Positions 15,001 through 23,412 of a DNA stretch of 64,000 bases are shown in pieces (positions within the stretch are counted from its first letter, which is position 1; the number at the start of each line of letters is the position of its first letter). The stretch covers positions 19,974 through 83,973 of the forward strand of contig CAMRSM010000018.1 in assembly GCA_947053345.1 (NCBI GenBank). The letters run 5' to 3'. Made by a program: the position numbers and the translations under genes. This DNA is from an uncultured Lachnospiraceae bacterium (GTDB lineage: Bacteria; Bacillota; Clostridia; Lachnospirales; Lachnospiraceae). The notes beneath the pieces are model-generated. The model had not been told where the DNA came from and did not search any database. It saw only the letters and a program-made list of their open reading frames with translations.

Positions 15001-16126
15001 ATTGTCCTGTTACCACGATATCTTCCACGCACCTTTCCCGGAAACCGTGCGGATGATCTTTTCCAGTGCACTTAGCTGTTTTGATATAGAAGCCATGACA
15101 ACGCTCTGCGGTTATCATGGCTGCGGGCGCAGCATAAAAATTCCGCAGGGGATCCGGAGGATTGAAGCAGAAGTATTTTATGACTTTCTGATGCTCGAGG
15201 ACATCCACATCCCGGAAAGCGTGGAATACATCGGTCCGAGGGCATTCCACAAAACTGCCTGGCTGGAAAAACAGCGGTGTTGTTCCCCGGTGGTGACGGT
15301 CAATCATATGCTGGTGGACGCATCCACCTGTACCGGAGAAGTAACGGTGTCGGAAGATACCCGCTTAATCTGCGGCTGGGCATTTGCCAACGGACTACAG
15401 ATCACAAAAATCCATTTTCTCCCGTCATCGCTGAAAGTGGAGCCTTTTGCTTTCCGCAACTGCATTTATTTAGAGGAAATCACTCTTCCGGGGGGTGAAA
15501 CCATCCGGTTACACGGGATCTCGGACCGCAGAAGGGAACTTCCCCCTCTCGCAAAACAGGTTATTGCAGACCGCCTGAACTGCTTTAAAACAGATTCGGA
15601 AGGGGTGCTTGTTGAATGTACCGGAAACATATCAAAATTACTTGTTGCAGACGGGGTCACCGCGATTGGGGCACATGCTTTCCAGGACAGCAATCTCTTG
15701 ACGGAACTCATTCTTCCGGAATCCGTGACGGAAATCCGTACTGCTGCGCTGATGAACTGCAAATGGCTGAAAACTGTCCGCGCAAGCGCGGTTGAAACGA
15801 TCGGCGACATGGCTTTCTCCGCCTGCGGCGTACTGGAAACCGTGGAATTATCGGAAGGATTCACAAAAATCGGTGCAAGGGCATTTGAACATTGCACCTC
15901 ACTGCGGGAAATCCTGCTGCCCGAAGGTATTGAAGAAATCCCGGAACGGGCATTTTTCCGCTGCCACAGTTTGGGGCATATCCACATCCCGTCCACTGTA
16001 AAATACATTGGCAGGGAGGCTTTTGCCTTTTGTGAACAGCTTTCCGTCACTTCCGTCCCTGCCGACGCGGCTGTCGGGGAACGGGCATTTTTCGGAACCA
16101 AAGTAAAGGAACCGGAAACTATGTGA
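12002..16126 (+). CDS. Giant BspA-type leucine-rich-repeat protein without signal peptide
   Basis: 1374 aa built almost wholly from LRR_5 (BspA/Treponema type) repeats of about 23 residues, e.g. AEDAFKACISLKKIVLPRSL and IGEQAFYACSSLRGIAFPDT. Three longer linkers recur: LPSVIRKIAADVLTMFELNG near 180, IPPLVQTVRSQVLGNFRLCG near 300, and LPPLAKQVIADRLNCFKTDS near 1180, indicating duplication of larger blocks. There is no signal peptide, sorting signal or membrane span, unlike many surface BspA proteins, so it is predicted cytoplasmic. It starts MTNNFNAQDGTFLSYQGR after GAAATGAGGTATCTCC and ends 13 nt before the aldo/keto reductase start. Role unknown; protein binding is likely from the fold. Confidence 0.9.
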   Translation: MTNNFNAQDGTFLSYQGREEAVTVPEGIHTIAEDAFKACISLKKIVLPRSLRRIMPRAFKGCRNLNELEIPEGVSYVGEYAFHRCHSLKTICLPASVEELGNCAFLYCDSLREVHIPGVRRLGSQAFLNDTLLEKITISRELDESCIRDVFTSCGRISNIAFADGTSYAVPDLVGAAYTDTLPSVIRKIAADVLTMFELNGSCLMRFLTNLRHVEIPEGITHIGKSCFFDRRGILSVTLPSSLKEIESRAFRNCISLEKVTFRTEQTEIHKDAFKNCTSLKQLILPNGREFCLQGLAPLSGQEIPPLVQTVRSQVLGNFRLCGSVLLKYLGNESRVIVPDGITSVAEEAFAGKESIDRIVLPESVRGIGDGAFRGCLLLQTIQLPSSLQRIGKGAFENCVKLLRVSLPNSITKLENMTFRRCRSLAEVKLPSNLREIGEQAFYACSSLRGIAFPDTLTSIGTMSFYRCAALKSVFLPESIQRIGCLAFAQSGTREAVISGDGKEFGNDLFADCAGLTSLVCGTGVRHLPDKLAFGCPALTEVTLPDSLESVGRDVFRKTPFLRRWVEELQQTFLAQDDGTCKNACSGSPSPAAKNRIFWDGSGLSGEVRLSGQTQIIAGGAFYGNTNVTSIMLPDTVRQIGTAAFKGCSSLTQITWPHGLCTAEAEIFSGCTALAGIENAPAWHQIHKRAFYNCQNLTHLNLRSVKYIGAEAFVQCSIRISPVGNADFIGENAFMETSFTTLPENSEPLFPDLLSADPYIEVPPFHPNPRIIGSIAVAGNEAFGELTIPEGTTGIAPYAFFRNKGLKKLYLPQSLRFIGEGAFIGCQNLEEVIFLDNGCRIGARAFEKCTKLKEVSLCGTCLAKAVFAHCTSLQTAFFSAVPVLGESLFEGCTALREFSSDHDHPVTQINASCFRGCRQLNRIDLSGVQTIAPYAFENCDALETITVSGNIFLDDHAFQDCGGLTQIQILGDAAALSLREYALSGCTALKYITAENCIWELSCYHDIFHAPFPETVRMIFSSALSCFDIEAMTTLCGYHGCGRSIKIPQGIRRIEAEVFYDFLMLEDIHIPESVEYIGPRAFHKTAWLEKQRCCSPVVTVNHMLVDASTCTGEVTVSEDTRLICGWAFANGLQITKIHFLPSSLKVEPFAFRNCIYLEEITLPGGETIRLHGISDRRRELPPLAKQVIADRLNCFKTDSEGVLVECTGNISKLLVADGVTAIGAHAFQDSNLLTELILPESVTEIRTAALMNCKWLKTVRASAVETIGDMAFSACGVLETVELSEGFTKIGARAFEHCTSLREILLPEGIEEIPERAFFRCHSLGHIHIPSTVKYIGREAFAFCEQLSVTSVPADAAVGERAFFGTKVKEPETM

Positions 16127-16139
16127 GAGGGGAAACTAT

Positions 16140-17201
16140 ATGAAATACCGCAGACTAGGCCTGACGGACTGCCATGTGTCCGAGGTCGGCTTTGGCACCA
16201 TCCCAATCCTAAAAGGAAGCGTTCCCGTCCTGCCGGATTATTACAACTTAGAAGACGATGAGGCACTTGCTGTGATGGAGCACGCTTTCCGTCTTGGCTG
16301 CAATCTGTACGACACTGCGATTGTCCCTGAATATGGAGATGCAGAGATAAAACTTGGAAAATTTGCCGCGCGCATTGGGCGGAGCCGCATCATCATTTCC
16401 GACAAAGCACGCTTTTTTGACGGAAATGAAATGTACCGTGCCGTCCTCAATTCCTGTGAAAATCTTGGCACATATGCAGATATCTACTTTATCCATCAGG
16501 CAGATGCCGCACATGAGGAGGAGATTTTCAAAAAAGGCGGCGCGTTGGATGCACTCACCGAACTCAAAGAAATGGGGAATATCCGTTTCACCGGGATTGC
16601 CTCACATTACTATGACATCCTGCTGCGGGGAGCAAAAGATCCGCGGGTGGATGTGCTGCAGGGCAGCGGTAATCTTTTTGAACGCGGGATGCTTGAGCGC
16701 GTCAAAAAAGAACCCCTCTTCCGCCAAAAGGGATTCTTCGTGAATAAAGTATATGCCGCCGGGCTGCTGCCTGCATTTTTCCCGCCGCATGCCCTGATCT
16801 CTTCCGTTTTGTCCTACCCGGTCTCAAGCGCCTTAATCGGTATCGGAACCTGCGGTCAGGCGGATGCAGCAATGGCACAGGAATACACGGAGTATGTCCT
16901 ACCTCCTTTTACGGAAGTGCTCTCCTCGTTAGAGCGGGAATTTTCCCCCATCCCATGCGACCGCTGCCAGAGATGCCGCTGTCCGCTCGGAACAGAAATC
17001 CATACGGTTTTCCGGCAATACCAGTATTATTTTATGGGAAAGGACTACTGGGCACTGCAGAAACTTGCCCTGGGAATACAGGAAAGCGCAGGGCTGTGCC
17101 GATCCTGTACGGACATGCCCTGCCTTTCCATGTGCCCTGCGGGTATCCGGATCCCGGATGAAATGCAGAAACTAAAACAACTTGTGGATGCCCACTTATA
17201 A
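16140..17201 (+). CDS. Aldo/keto reductase with C-terminal ferredoxin-like domain
   Basis: 353 aa. The N-terminal aldo/keto reductase barrel shows MKYRRLGLTDCHVSEVGFGT, LYDTAIVPEYGDAE with the catalytic Asp and Tyr, SDKARF with Lys and DIYFIHQAD with His. The C-terminus has cysteine clusters CDRCQRCRCPLG and CRSCTDMPCLSMCPAGIRIP that can hold an iron-sulfur cluster, as in many clostridial members. The substrate is unknown. It lies 13 nt after the LRR gene with a GAGAGGGGAAACTAT site, so the two are probably co-transcribed. The first GFGT loop is standard for NADPH binding in this family. Confidence 0.88.
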   Translation: MKYRRLGLTDCHVSEVGFGTIPILKGSVPVLPDYYNLEDDEALAVMEHAFRLGCNLYDTAIVPEYGDAEIKLGKFAARIGRSRIIISDKARFFDGNEMYRAVLNSCENLGTYADIYFIHQADAAHEEEIFKKGGALDALTELKEMGNIRFTGIASHYYDILLRGAKDPRVDVLQGSGNLFERGMLERVKKEPLFRQKGFFVNKVYAAGLLPAFFPPHALISSVLSYPVSSALIGIGTCGQADAAMAQEYTEYVLPPFTEVLSSLEREFSPIPCDRCQRCRCPLGTEIHTVFRQYQYYFMGKDYWALQKLALGIQESAGLCRSCTDMPCLSMCPAGIRIPDEMQKLKQLVDAHL

Positions 17202-17228
17202 CTGCCAGCCGCTTTGTGAAAGGGGAAT

Positions 17229-18860
17229 TTATACCTCCTTCACGTTTGCCGGCTCAATTTTCCCGTTCCTGAGCATAAGAACATGGTCATATTTCTCAAG
17301 CTTTTCCCTGTCCCTCTGATGCGTTACGGTGATCACGGTCTTACCTTCCATACCCAAAATCCCGTCTTCCAGTTCCTTCGCGATCCCCGGATCCAGATTT
17401 GCCGTAAATTCGTCGAGGAGTAAGATCCGGCTGTTACGCAGCAGGGCACGCGCAAGCCCGATCCTCTGTTTTTCTCCGCCGGAAAAATTGCTTCCGTTCT
17501 CATAGATCAGCGTTTCCAGCCCATTCGGCAGACTTGTAACCAATTGCTTTAAGCCCGTACGGGCAGATACATCTTCAAGTTCACCCTGCGTGTAACCTTC
17601 CCGGAACAGAGTAATGTTGTTGCGGATCGTATCGTTGAACAGGAAAGTATCCTGCTTCACCATCGCCACGGATGCTGCCATATTCTCACGGCCTGCTTTC
17701 ACAAGGTCAATATCCCCAACCCGTATATTTCCCGTATAATTCCGGTAAAGCCCCGCCAAAAGATTCAGCAGGGAACTCTTTCCTTCCCCGCTGTTCCCAA
17801 GCAGCAAATAGTGCTTTCCGCTTTCAAAACGGAACGAGCAGTCATTCAAAACCAACTTTTCGCCGTATCCAAACGTAAGATGTTCCAGCACGATATCCCC
17901 GTCCGGAAGTGGTTCCCTAGAGTTGGTTTCTTCCTTCTTCCCTACAAGGATTTTCTCGAAATTCTTTTTCAAAGGCCTTGAAGCATGGAAATTCGCGATC
18001 ACGCTTGGAATGGCAGTAATCGGATAAACAATATTGCCGATCAGATGCCCAAACACAATCGTCATCCCGGCAGAGAACATTCCTTTCTGTGAAAAATATG
18101 CCGCCGCTGCCATAACGATCACGGTTGAGATCATCCCCACAAACTGTCCGACGGATGAGACAAATATCTGGCAGCCCTCACTTTTTCTTTTTGCAGCCTC
18201 CACCTTGCTGTTTTTGTCCCGGTGCTTGTGGATCAGCACATCAATCGTATGGAAGAGGTGGATGGTCGCGAAACCGGTAAAATCGTCTTTGATCTCCGCC
18301 GTGTATTCCTCAAGAGTCCCACTGTATTCTGCCATGCTTTGTTCCAAAGGCTTTGCTGTCAACTTTGTGATTCCGAGTGTCAAAAATGCCAATACAAACA
18401 TTACAAGAAGCATGACCGGCTGTGAATAGATACAAATTGCGCAAGCCACCAAAAGGGAGACGATCAATTCCCCCATTGTCATAAAATTTTTAAAGTATGT
18501 ATTTTCGAAAATGTTGATGTTATTACTTAATTCATTGATATACTCCGCACTGCTGCCGCTTTCATATTCTGTCATATTCCGCAGATAAATGTTTTCGAAC
18601 AGATCGTTTTTCAGTCTCTTCCTTGCGTCAGTAATAACATGGACTTTCAAGATCCGATATCCCGCATCCGACAGAACACAGGCAATAACAAATAAGATAC
18701 TCCACATCAGGGTGGATAATAATTCTTCCCCTCCGCCGGACGCACAGTCAATCAATGCGCTTAAAAAAAATGCAAAAAAAGTCCCGATTGTGCCGCTGGC
18801 AACCAGCAGAAAAATTAAAAGAATAAATATTGCTTTATTTTTTGTTAGGTATTTTGACAT
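17229..18860 (-). CDS. ABC transporter, fused membrane and ATPase domains
   Basis: 543 aa half-transporter. An N-terminal membrane domain with about six spans (first: AIFILLIFLLVASGTIGTFF) covers residues 1-300. The ATPase domain has Walker A GNSGEGKSS, Q-loop VAMVKQDTF, signature NFSGGEKQRIGLARALL, Walker B ILLLDEFTANLD and switch His VTHQRD. It would work as a homodimer exporting an unknown compound; fused exporters of this kind often carry peptides or drugs. It is convergent with the aldo/keto reductase and divergent from the WYL regulator, which may control it. Confidence 0.9.
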   Translation of the reverse strand: MSKYLTKNKAIFILLIFLLVASGTIGTFFAFFLSALIDCASGGGEELLSTLMWSILFVIACVLSDAGYRILKVHVITDARKRLKNDLFENIYLRNMTEYESGSSAEYINELSNNINIFENTYFKNFMTMGELIVSLLVACAICIYSQPVMLLVMFVLAFLTLGITKLTAKPLEQSMAEYSGTLEEYTAEIKDDFTGFATIHLFHTIDVLIHKHRDKNSKVEAAKRKSEGCQIFVSSVGQFVGMISTVIVMAAAAYFSQKGMFSAGMTIVFGHLIGNIVYPITAIPSVIANFHASRPLKKNFEKILVGKKEETNSREPLPDGDIVLEHLTFGYGEKLVLNDCSFRFESGKHYLLLGNSGEGKSSLLNLLAGLYRNYTGNIRVGDIDLVKAGRENMAASVAMVKQDTFLFNDTIRNNITLFREGYTQGELEDVSARTGLKQLVTSLPNGLETLIYENGSNFSGGEKQRIGLARALLRNSRILLLDEFTANLDPGIAKELEDGILGMEGKTVITVTHQRDREKLEKYDHVLMLRNGKIEPANVKEV

Positions 18861-19166
18861 TTTGTTTTCTGTCCTTTCTTTTTTGTTTTATTATATTACC
18901 ATTTTTGATATAATACAAGATAATTCGTCATTTTTCACAAGAGACTTTTATTTGATTCCTTTTATATTATTTTGGCTTTGACTATAAAAAGGAAAATTTT
19001 ACTAGATGTAAATTCCTGATAAAATTTGTAATTGATAAATTGCCCGAAATATGCCAAAATGAAGGAAATGCAAAGATTTTCGTGAGTTAAAACATTAACA
19101 TTTCAACCAAAATACATTTTTATCCGGCCGCGTACATTATTATTTTATTATGAAAGTGAGAATCCT
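18861..19166. other. Divergent intergenic region of ABC transporter and WYL regulator
   Basis: An AT-rich gap of about 300 bases between two divergent genes, so it must hold both promoters. A TTGATATAATACAAG-like -10 region is seen near 18905-18920 and an AT-rich tract near 19130-19150. No clear operator dyad was found by eye. Confidence 0.4.
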
Positions 19167-20081
19167 ATGAAACTTGAACGCCTCTACGCGATAACTGTAT
19201 ATCTCCTCAACCACGGAAGAACCTCTGCCAGTAATCTGGCAAAACATTTCGAAGTATCCACCCGGACAATCCAGAGGGATATTGACTCCCTCTGTGTTTC
19301 CGGCATCCCGGTCATTGCGGTGAACGGGATCAACGGGGGCTATGAAATCTCCGACCGCTTCCGGATTGACCGGGAACTTTCTACATCCGATGAATATTCC
19401 CTGATCCTGACAGCCCTTCGGGGGCTTGTGTCCGCAACCGAAAATGAAAAAGCGAAAAATACTCTGGAAAAACTGTCGCACGCGGCGAATCCGGATGATA
19501 CCGGAATCATTCTGGATTTTTCCGTACTGCGCGAAGGCGACTATACTATCCTGCAGCAGTTACAGGCTGCCGTGACCCAAAAACAAACGGTCCGTTTCAC
19601 GTACACAAATAACAATAATGAAACAAGGGTGCACCATGTCGAGCCCATTGCCGTCCTATACCGCTGGTATGCGTGGTATCTTCTCGCATATTCCAGAGTT
19701 CGGGACGACTACCGAACCTATAAACTTATACGGATGAGCAATCTGGAGGTTACAGACGAGACTTTCCTCCGGGAACATGAGCCGGCGGATGTAATTTTCC
19801 AGAAGACAAACAAAAAGGATTCCAGAGAATATACTGACGTTCTCCTGCGGTGCAAACAGGCAGCAAAAACACGCGCCATCGAATATTTAAAAGGAACTGT
19901 GACGGAAGAATTACCGGGCGGTGATGTTTTGATCAAAACATGTGTAGTGGAGAATGAACAATTTTGGTTTGGAGCATTGCTGTCTCTTGGTGATGATATT
20001 GAAGTGGTTGAACCGGATACCATACGGCAGCGGGCGATCCAAACCGCAAAAAAAATTTTGGAACTTTACGGAGAATTATGA
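19167..20081 (+). CDS. WYL-domain transcriptional regulator (YafY type)
   Basis: 304 aa. The N-terminal winged helix is visible in TSASNLAKHFEVSTRTIQRD followed by SLCVSGIPVIAVNG. The central WYL domain carries RWYAWYLLAYSRVRDDYRTY, then LIRMSNLEV, and a C-terminal WCX-like segment follows (VVENEQFWFGALLSLGDDIE). WYL domains bind small ligands or nucleic acid and switch the HTH. The gene is divergent from the ABC exporter at 17229-18860, a typical regulator-target arrangement, but the ligand is unknown. Confidence 0.9.
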   Translation: MKLERLYAITVYLLNHGRTSASNLAKHFEVSTRTIQRDIDSLCVSGIPVIAVNGINGGYEISDRFRIDRELSTSDEYSLILTALRGLVSATENEKAKNTLEKLSHAANPDDTGIILDFSVLREGDYTILQQLQAAVTQKQTVRFTYTNNNNETRVHHVEPIAVLYRWYAWYLLAYSRVRDDYRTYKLIRMSNLEVTDETFLREHEPADVIFQKTNKKDSREYTDVLLRCKQAAKTRAIEYLKGTVTEELPGGDVLIKTCVVENEQFWFGALLSLGDDIEVVEPDTIRQRAIQTAKKILELYGEL

Positions 20082-20183
20082 CAGACTGTTGTCGTATATT
20101 CCATGCTAGTATGATGGTATCATGTTGTTGGATATCTTTTACGGATACAAACAATACGGCAAAAAATCAATGGAGGTATTTTT

Positions 20184-20744
20184 ATGAACCCTTACGAAAC
20201 ATGTCCCGTATTCGAAAATGAGAATTTTCTCCTGCGGCTTGTGACAATGGATGACGCAGCCGACCTGCTTTCCGTCTATTCCGACGAAAAAGCGGTACCG
20301 CTTTTTAACAGTGACAACTGCAATGGCGACGATTTCCACTACACTACTTTAGAACGTATGCAGCAGGGTATTGAATTTTGGCTGTGGGCGTATAAAAATC
20401 ACAGCTTTGTTCGTTGGTCCATTTTCGACAAAAAAATCGGGAAAGGCATTGGGACAATCGAACTGTTCAACCGCAAGGCAGAAGATTATTTCAATGACTG
20501 CGGGCTGCTCAGGCTCGATTTAAGGAGCGACTATGAGGACACAGAACATATCATGGAAATATTGTCTCTGATTTTGCCGCATACCTGTGAATTGTTTGGA
20601 TGTCAAATGATCGCGACAAAAATCCCACCTTTTGCCGCGGCGAGAAGGACTGCGGCAGCACAGCTTGGCTTTTTGGAGTCGAAAGAGCTCGTGGGCGGGA
20701 AAGATCAGGAAGGGTATGCAGATTATTATGTTATGTGGAAATAA
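20184..20744 (+). CDS. GNAT-family N-acetyltransferase
   Basis: 186 aa. NEFLLRLVTMDDAADLLSVY-like opening (ENFLLRLVTMDDAADLLSVY), a central WSIFDKKIGKGIGTIELF strand pair and ATKIPPFAAARRTAAAQLGF near the end fit the RimJ/RimL type of GNAT. The acetyl-CoA loop is poorly conserved, so activity is not certain. The ATG follows AATGGAGGTATTTTT. It is followed by a strong terminator shared with the convergent fumarase gene. Confidence 0.8.
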   Translation: MNPYETCPVFENENFLLRLVTMDDAADLLSVYSDEKAVPLFNSDNCNGDDFHYTTLERMQQGIEFWLWAYKNHSFVRWSIFDKKIGKGIGTIELFNRKAEDYFNDCGLLRLDLRSDYEDTEHIMEILSLILPHTCELFGCQMIATKIPPFAAARRTAAAQLGFLESKELVGGKDQEGYADYYVMWK

Positions 20745-20750
20745 TTCTAT

Positions 20751-20785
20751 AAAAAGGCTGTTGCGCTTACACAACAGCCTTTTTT
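20751..20785. terminator. Bidirectional terminator
   Basis: AAAAAGGCTGTTG pairs with CAACAGCCTTTTT across an 8-nt loop, with A- and T-runs on both sides. It separates the convergent GNAT and fumarase beta genes. Confidence 0.9.
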
Positions 20786-20850
20786 GTTTCAAAGTCTGTC
20801 ACGACACTATAAAACAATCTTTATCCCTTATCGCAGAGGGTGATTTATGC

Positions 20851-21423
20851 TCACTCCCCATACAGATTTTCCCCTTTGTCATCAATTACCACAATCACCG
20901 GAAAATCCTTCACTTCCAACTTGTATATCGCTTCCGCCCCCAAATCTTCATACGCAACAATCTCTGCTTTTGTGATACATTTTGATAAGAGTGCACCTGC
21001 ACCGCCCACCGCTGCGAAATAAACGGCATGGTTTTCTTTCATTGCATTGATCACAGCTTCGCTGCGCCTGCCTTTGCCAATCATCCCAGTCATGCCGAGC
21101 GAGAGCAGGGTTGGGGTATATTTGTCCATACGGCTGCTAGTTGTCGGACCTGCAGAGCCGATGACCTGCCCCTCTTTTGCGGGAGTCGGCCCAAGATAAT
21201 AAATGGTCTGGTCTTCAATTGGTATTGGCAGTTTGCCTCCTGCCGCCAATGTTTCAGTCATGCGTTTATGGGCGGCATCCCTCGCCGAATAAATTGTTCC
21301 GGTCAGGTATACGTAATCCCCCGCATTTAAACTATGGGCAATTTCCTTTGTGATTGGAAGTGTAAGTTTCTTTTCTGCGTTATTCTTTTCTGAACTGTTG
21401 ATTTTTAAATTGCTATTTTCCAT
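20851..21423 (-). CDS. fumB: Class I fumarate hydratase, beta (C-terminal) subunit
   Basis: 190 aa. Conserved segments of the Fe-S hydro-lyase beta chain are present: LTLPITKEIAHSLNAGDYVY, TIYSARDAAHKRM, YYLGPTPAKEGQVIGSAGPT, SRMDKYTPTLLSLGMTGMIG and YFAAVGGAGALLSKCI. With the alpha subunit it interconverts fumarate and malate. The first ~18 residues (MENSNLKINSSEKNNAEKK) are an extra polar extension. In most genomes the alpha gene abuts it; here alpha lies about 4 kb away at 25456-26298 with unrelated genes between. It has its own promoter upstream. Confidence 0.92.
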   Translation of the reverse strand: MENSNLKINSSEKNNAEKKLTLPITKEIAHSLNAGDYVYLTGTIYSARDAAHKRMTETLAAGGKLPIPIEDQTIYYLGPTPAKEGQVIGSAGPTTSSRMDKYTPTLLSLGMTGMIGKGRRSEAVINAMKENHAVYFAAVGGAGALLSKCITKAEIVAYEDLGAEAIYKLEVKDFPVIVVIDDKGENLYGE

Positions 21424-21462
21424 ATCTTTATTCCTTTCCTGTCTGCTTCAGGTTAACCTGCA

Positions 21463-21491
21463 ATATTAAATTAAATAAAATCACTTGTCAA
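21463..21491 (-). promoter_or_regulatory. Promoter of the fumarase beta gene
   Basis: On the minus strand: TTGACA, a 17-nt spacer, then TAATAT, about 40 nt before the start codon. An independent promoter is expected if the subunit genes were separated. Confidence 0.6.
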
Positions 21492-21796
21492 ACAATCTTT
21501 ATTCGTTGAGGGATTCTATCCACGGATCCTTGCGTTTTTCAGATTTTTATCCACGCGCCATACTGCTTTTCAACGGGTTCTACTATATATTCGTCTTTTT
21601 CCCTGCACAATATTTCTTTCTTTCCTATATTTTTTCTCTCCTTTCAAAAAATTCCTGCAATATCAGACCTGCCACTTCACCAGATCTAAGCCCTTAAAAA
21701 CCGCCTATTTGTACGGGCAGGATTGCGCCCTTACTCCTCCTGCAAAAAACAAACAAAATTGATGTCGGATTCCCATATTTTGCGACAGCTTCTTAT
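21492..21796. other. Intergenic stretch between fumarase beta and the ABC permease
   Basis: About 300 bases upstream of the beta-gene promoter without a supported gene. It contains two isolated DnaA-box-like words (CTATCCACG, TTATCCACG), probably fortuitous. No repeat matching the far side of the inserted cassette was seen. Confidence 0.4.
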
Positions 21797-23410
21797 TTAT
21801 CTTAACCGGAACAATCTGGGCGCAAATTTTCTGCTCATAAAAAACATTACTACAGAGACAGCTGCTATAATACATACCCATGGCAATGCGGCTGTCAAAT
21901 CCCGGCGTACAAATAAAACCAGCAAATAGAAAATACTCTCCAAACAGCCCAAAACTTTAAACAATGGGCTTTTTGCTGTCATATCCACCGAATATGGCTG
22001 TATGGTATAATAAACAATACATTCATACGTTTCCCAAAATATTAAATATGCGATGCACACAACCGATAATTTAACAACCGTACCCACAGGCAGCGACAAC
22101 CCGGAAAGAAACATCATCAGAAAAATGTTTGCTGCGATCGCAGCGGCAGAAAATAAATCTCCGCGCAATAAATTCAGATACCGTTTTAACATACTATTCC
22201 GGATAAATTCCGGGGTCATGATATGGTGATAAAGCATATGTGAATCTATGTTCCGGAAATATATCTGCATCAGGTGCTGTGCAAAAGTCATGGAAGTCGC
22301 AAAGGCAATCAGCAATGGGGAATAATCAAGCACTGTTTCTGAAGTTACCGGAATCCACCCAAAACGGATACCAAGCCCTAATACCACTCCGATTAAAAAT
22401 TGTACAAGCACCTTGTTGCGCTTCTCCCTGCGCAAAATCTTACCAAAACGGTTGAAAAATGCCATTTCCAGATAATTTTCCGGTGTCTCATTTTGATGGG
22501 CATTAAAAAATTCCCTGTTCTGTTCCCATCCGGACTCTAACAGACCGTCTTCTTCCTCCCCGATGGAACCCGACTTCATTGCAATCTGGAATGACACCGC
22601 ACTCTGCCCGGCAAATTTCACCGCAATCCTTCTATAATCCGTATACCGCAGATGATAAATCCAGCAGCACAACGCCAAAGCGGCACTGGCAATGCCCATA
22701 ACAAACATCCACACCGGAGGAATCTGCATATTTTCATACCAACCAAGAAGCGCACCAATATACGCAAGCAAAATAAACGGAAGAACCATCAAGCGACGAG
22801 CCCGCTTACTCGGCAAATGTCCATATTTATGATAACATGACAGATAAACAACATTTCCAAACAGCTTACAAAATATCTTAAAAACTACGATGGACGCTGT
22901 CATTTTCCAATCCCGGAACAAAAAATAAATTACTGGAAAAAGCATCACGCTGGAAAAAAAAGTATTTTTTAATGCTTTGTGACGATAGTAAGATACCGGG
23001 TTCACCATAAAATGATTGAGGAAAGTGTAGTCTTCCGCGGAAGCCTTAAACAGCTCACAGTCCAACACCATGCCGCCGATACATTTTAACAGGATAAAAA
23101 GAATAAAATATACCCCTGCTGTTATTTTTTCGTCTTTCATAATCAAATGGGGAACTATGTAAAGAATAGCCAATGTACCTATATTATTTGCCAACGACGA
23201 TTTGATAAAACCAAAAGCGAGGCTGAACAAACTCCATACTTTTTTTAGCTGGTATCGGCTATACCAAGAATTTTGTACAATCTTTCCCAGAACGGGAAGT
23301 TTGCTCATGAAATATAAAAATGCGTTTACCTGGATCGCCAGGTAGATTTCGCCATAAACTAAAAAATTATTATTTCCCTGCCTTTTTTGGCTTGAATCCA
23401 CTATCCCCAC
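21797..23410 (-). CDS. Large ABC exporter membrane subunit
   Basis: 537 aa with roughly ten hydrophobic spans (for instance NNIGTLAILYIVPHLI, AGVYFILFILLKCIGGMV, VLPFILLAYIGALLGWY, LIGVVLGLGIRFGWIP, WVCIIAAVSVVMFFMS). It follows the ATPase gene at 23413-24120 with only 2 nt between, so they form one transporter. The arrangement resembles two-component exporters of the antibiotic or bacteriocin immunity type, but no substrate can be assigned. The pair lies between the two fumarase subunit genes. Confidence 0.8.
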   Translation of the reverse strand: MGIVDSSQKRQGNNNFLVYGEIYLAIQVNAFLYFMSKLPVLGKIVQNSWYSRYQLKKVWSLFSLAFGFIKSSLANNIGTLAILYIVPHLIMKDEKITAGVYFILFILLKCIGGMVLDCELFKASAEDYTFLNHFMVNPVSYYRHKALKNTFFSSVMLFPVIYFLFRDWKMTASIVVFKIFCKLFGNVVYLSCYHKYGHLPSKRARRLMVLPFILLAYIGALLGWYENMQIPPVWMFVMGIASAALALCCWIYHLRYTDYRRIAVKFAGQSAVSFQIAMKSGSIGEEEDGLLESGWEQNREFFNAHQNETPENYLEMAFFNRFGKILRREKRNKVLVQFLIGVVLGLGIRFGWIPVTSETVLDYSPLLIAFATSMTFAQHLMQIYFRNIDSHMLYHHIMTPEFIRNSMLKRYLNLLRGDLFSAAAIAANIFLMMFLSGLSLPVGTVVKLSVVCIAYLIFWETYECIVYYTIQPYSVDMTAKSPLFKVLGCLESIFYLLVLFVRRDLTAALPWVCIIAAVSVVMFFMSRKFAPRLFRLR

Positions 23411-23412
23411 CT

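Noticed and set aside
15466-16266. 266-aa minus-strand ORF across the LRR and aldo/keto reductase genes
   Set aside because: Antisense shadow of the LRR repeats; spans two real genes and has no RBS.
21500-21560. DnaA-box-like words CTATCCACG and TTATCCACG upstream of fumarase beta
   Set aside because: Only two imperfect words far from dnaA; chance is the simpler explanation.
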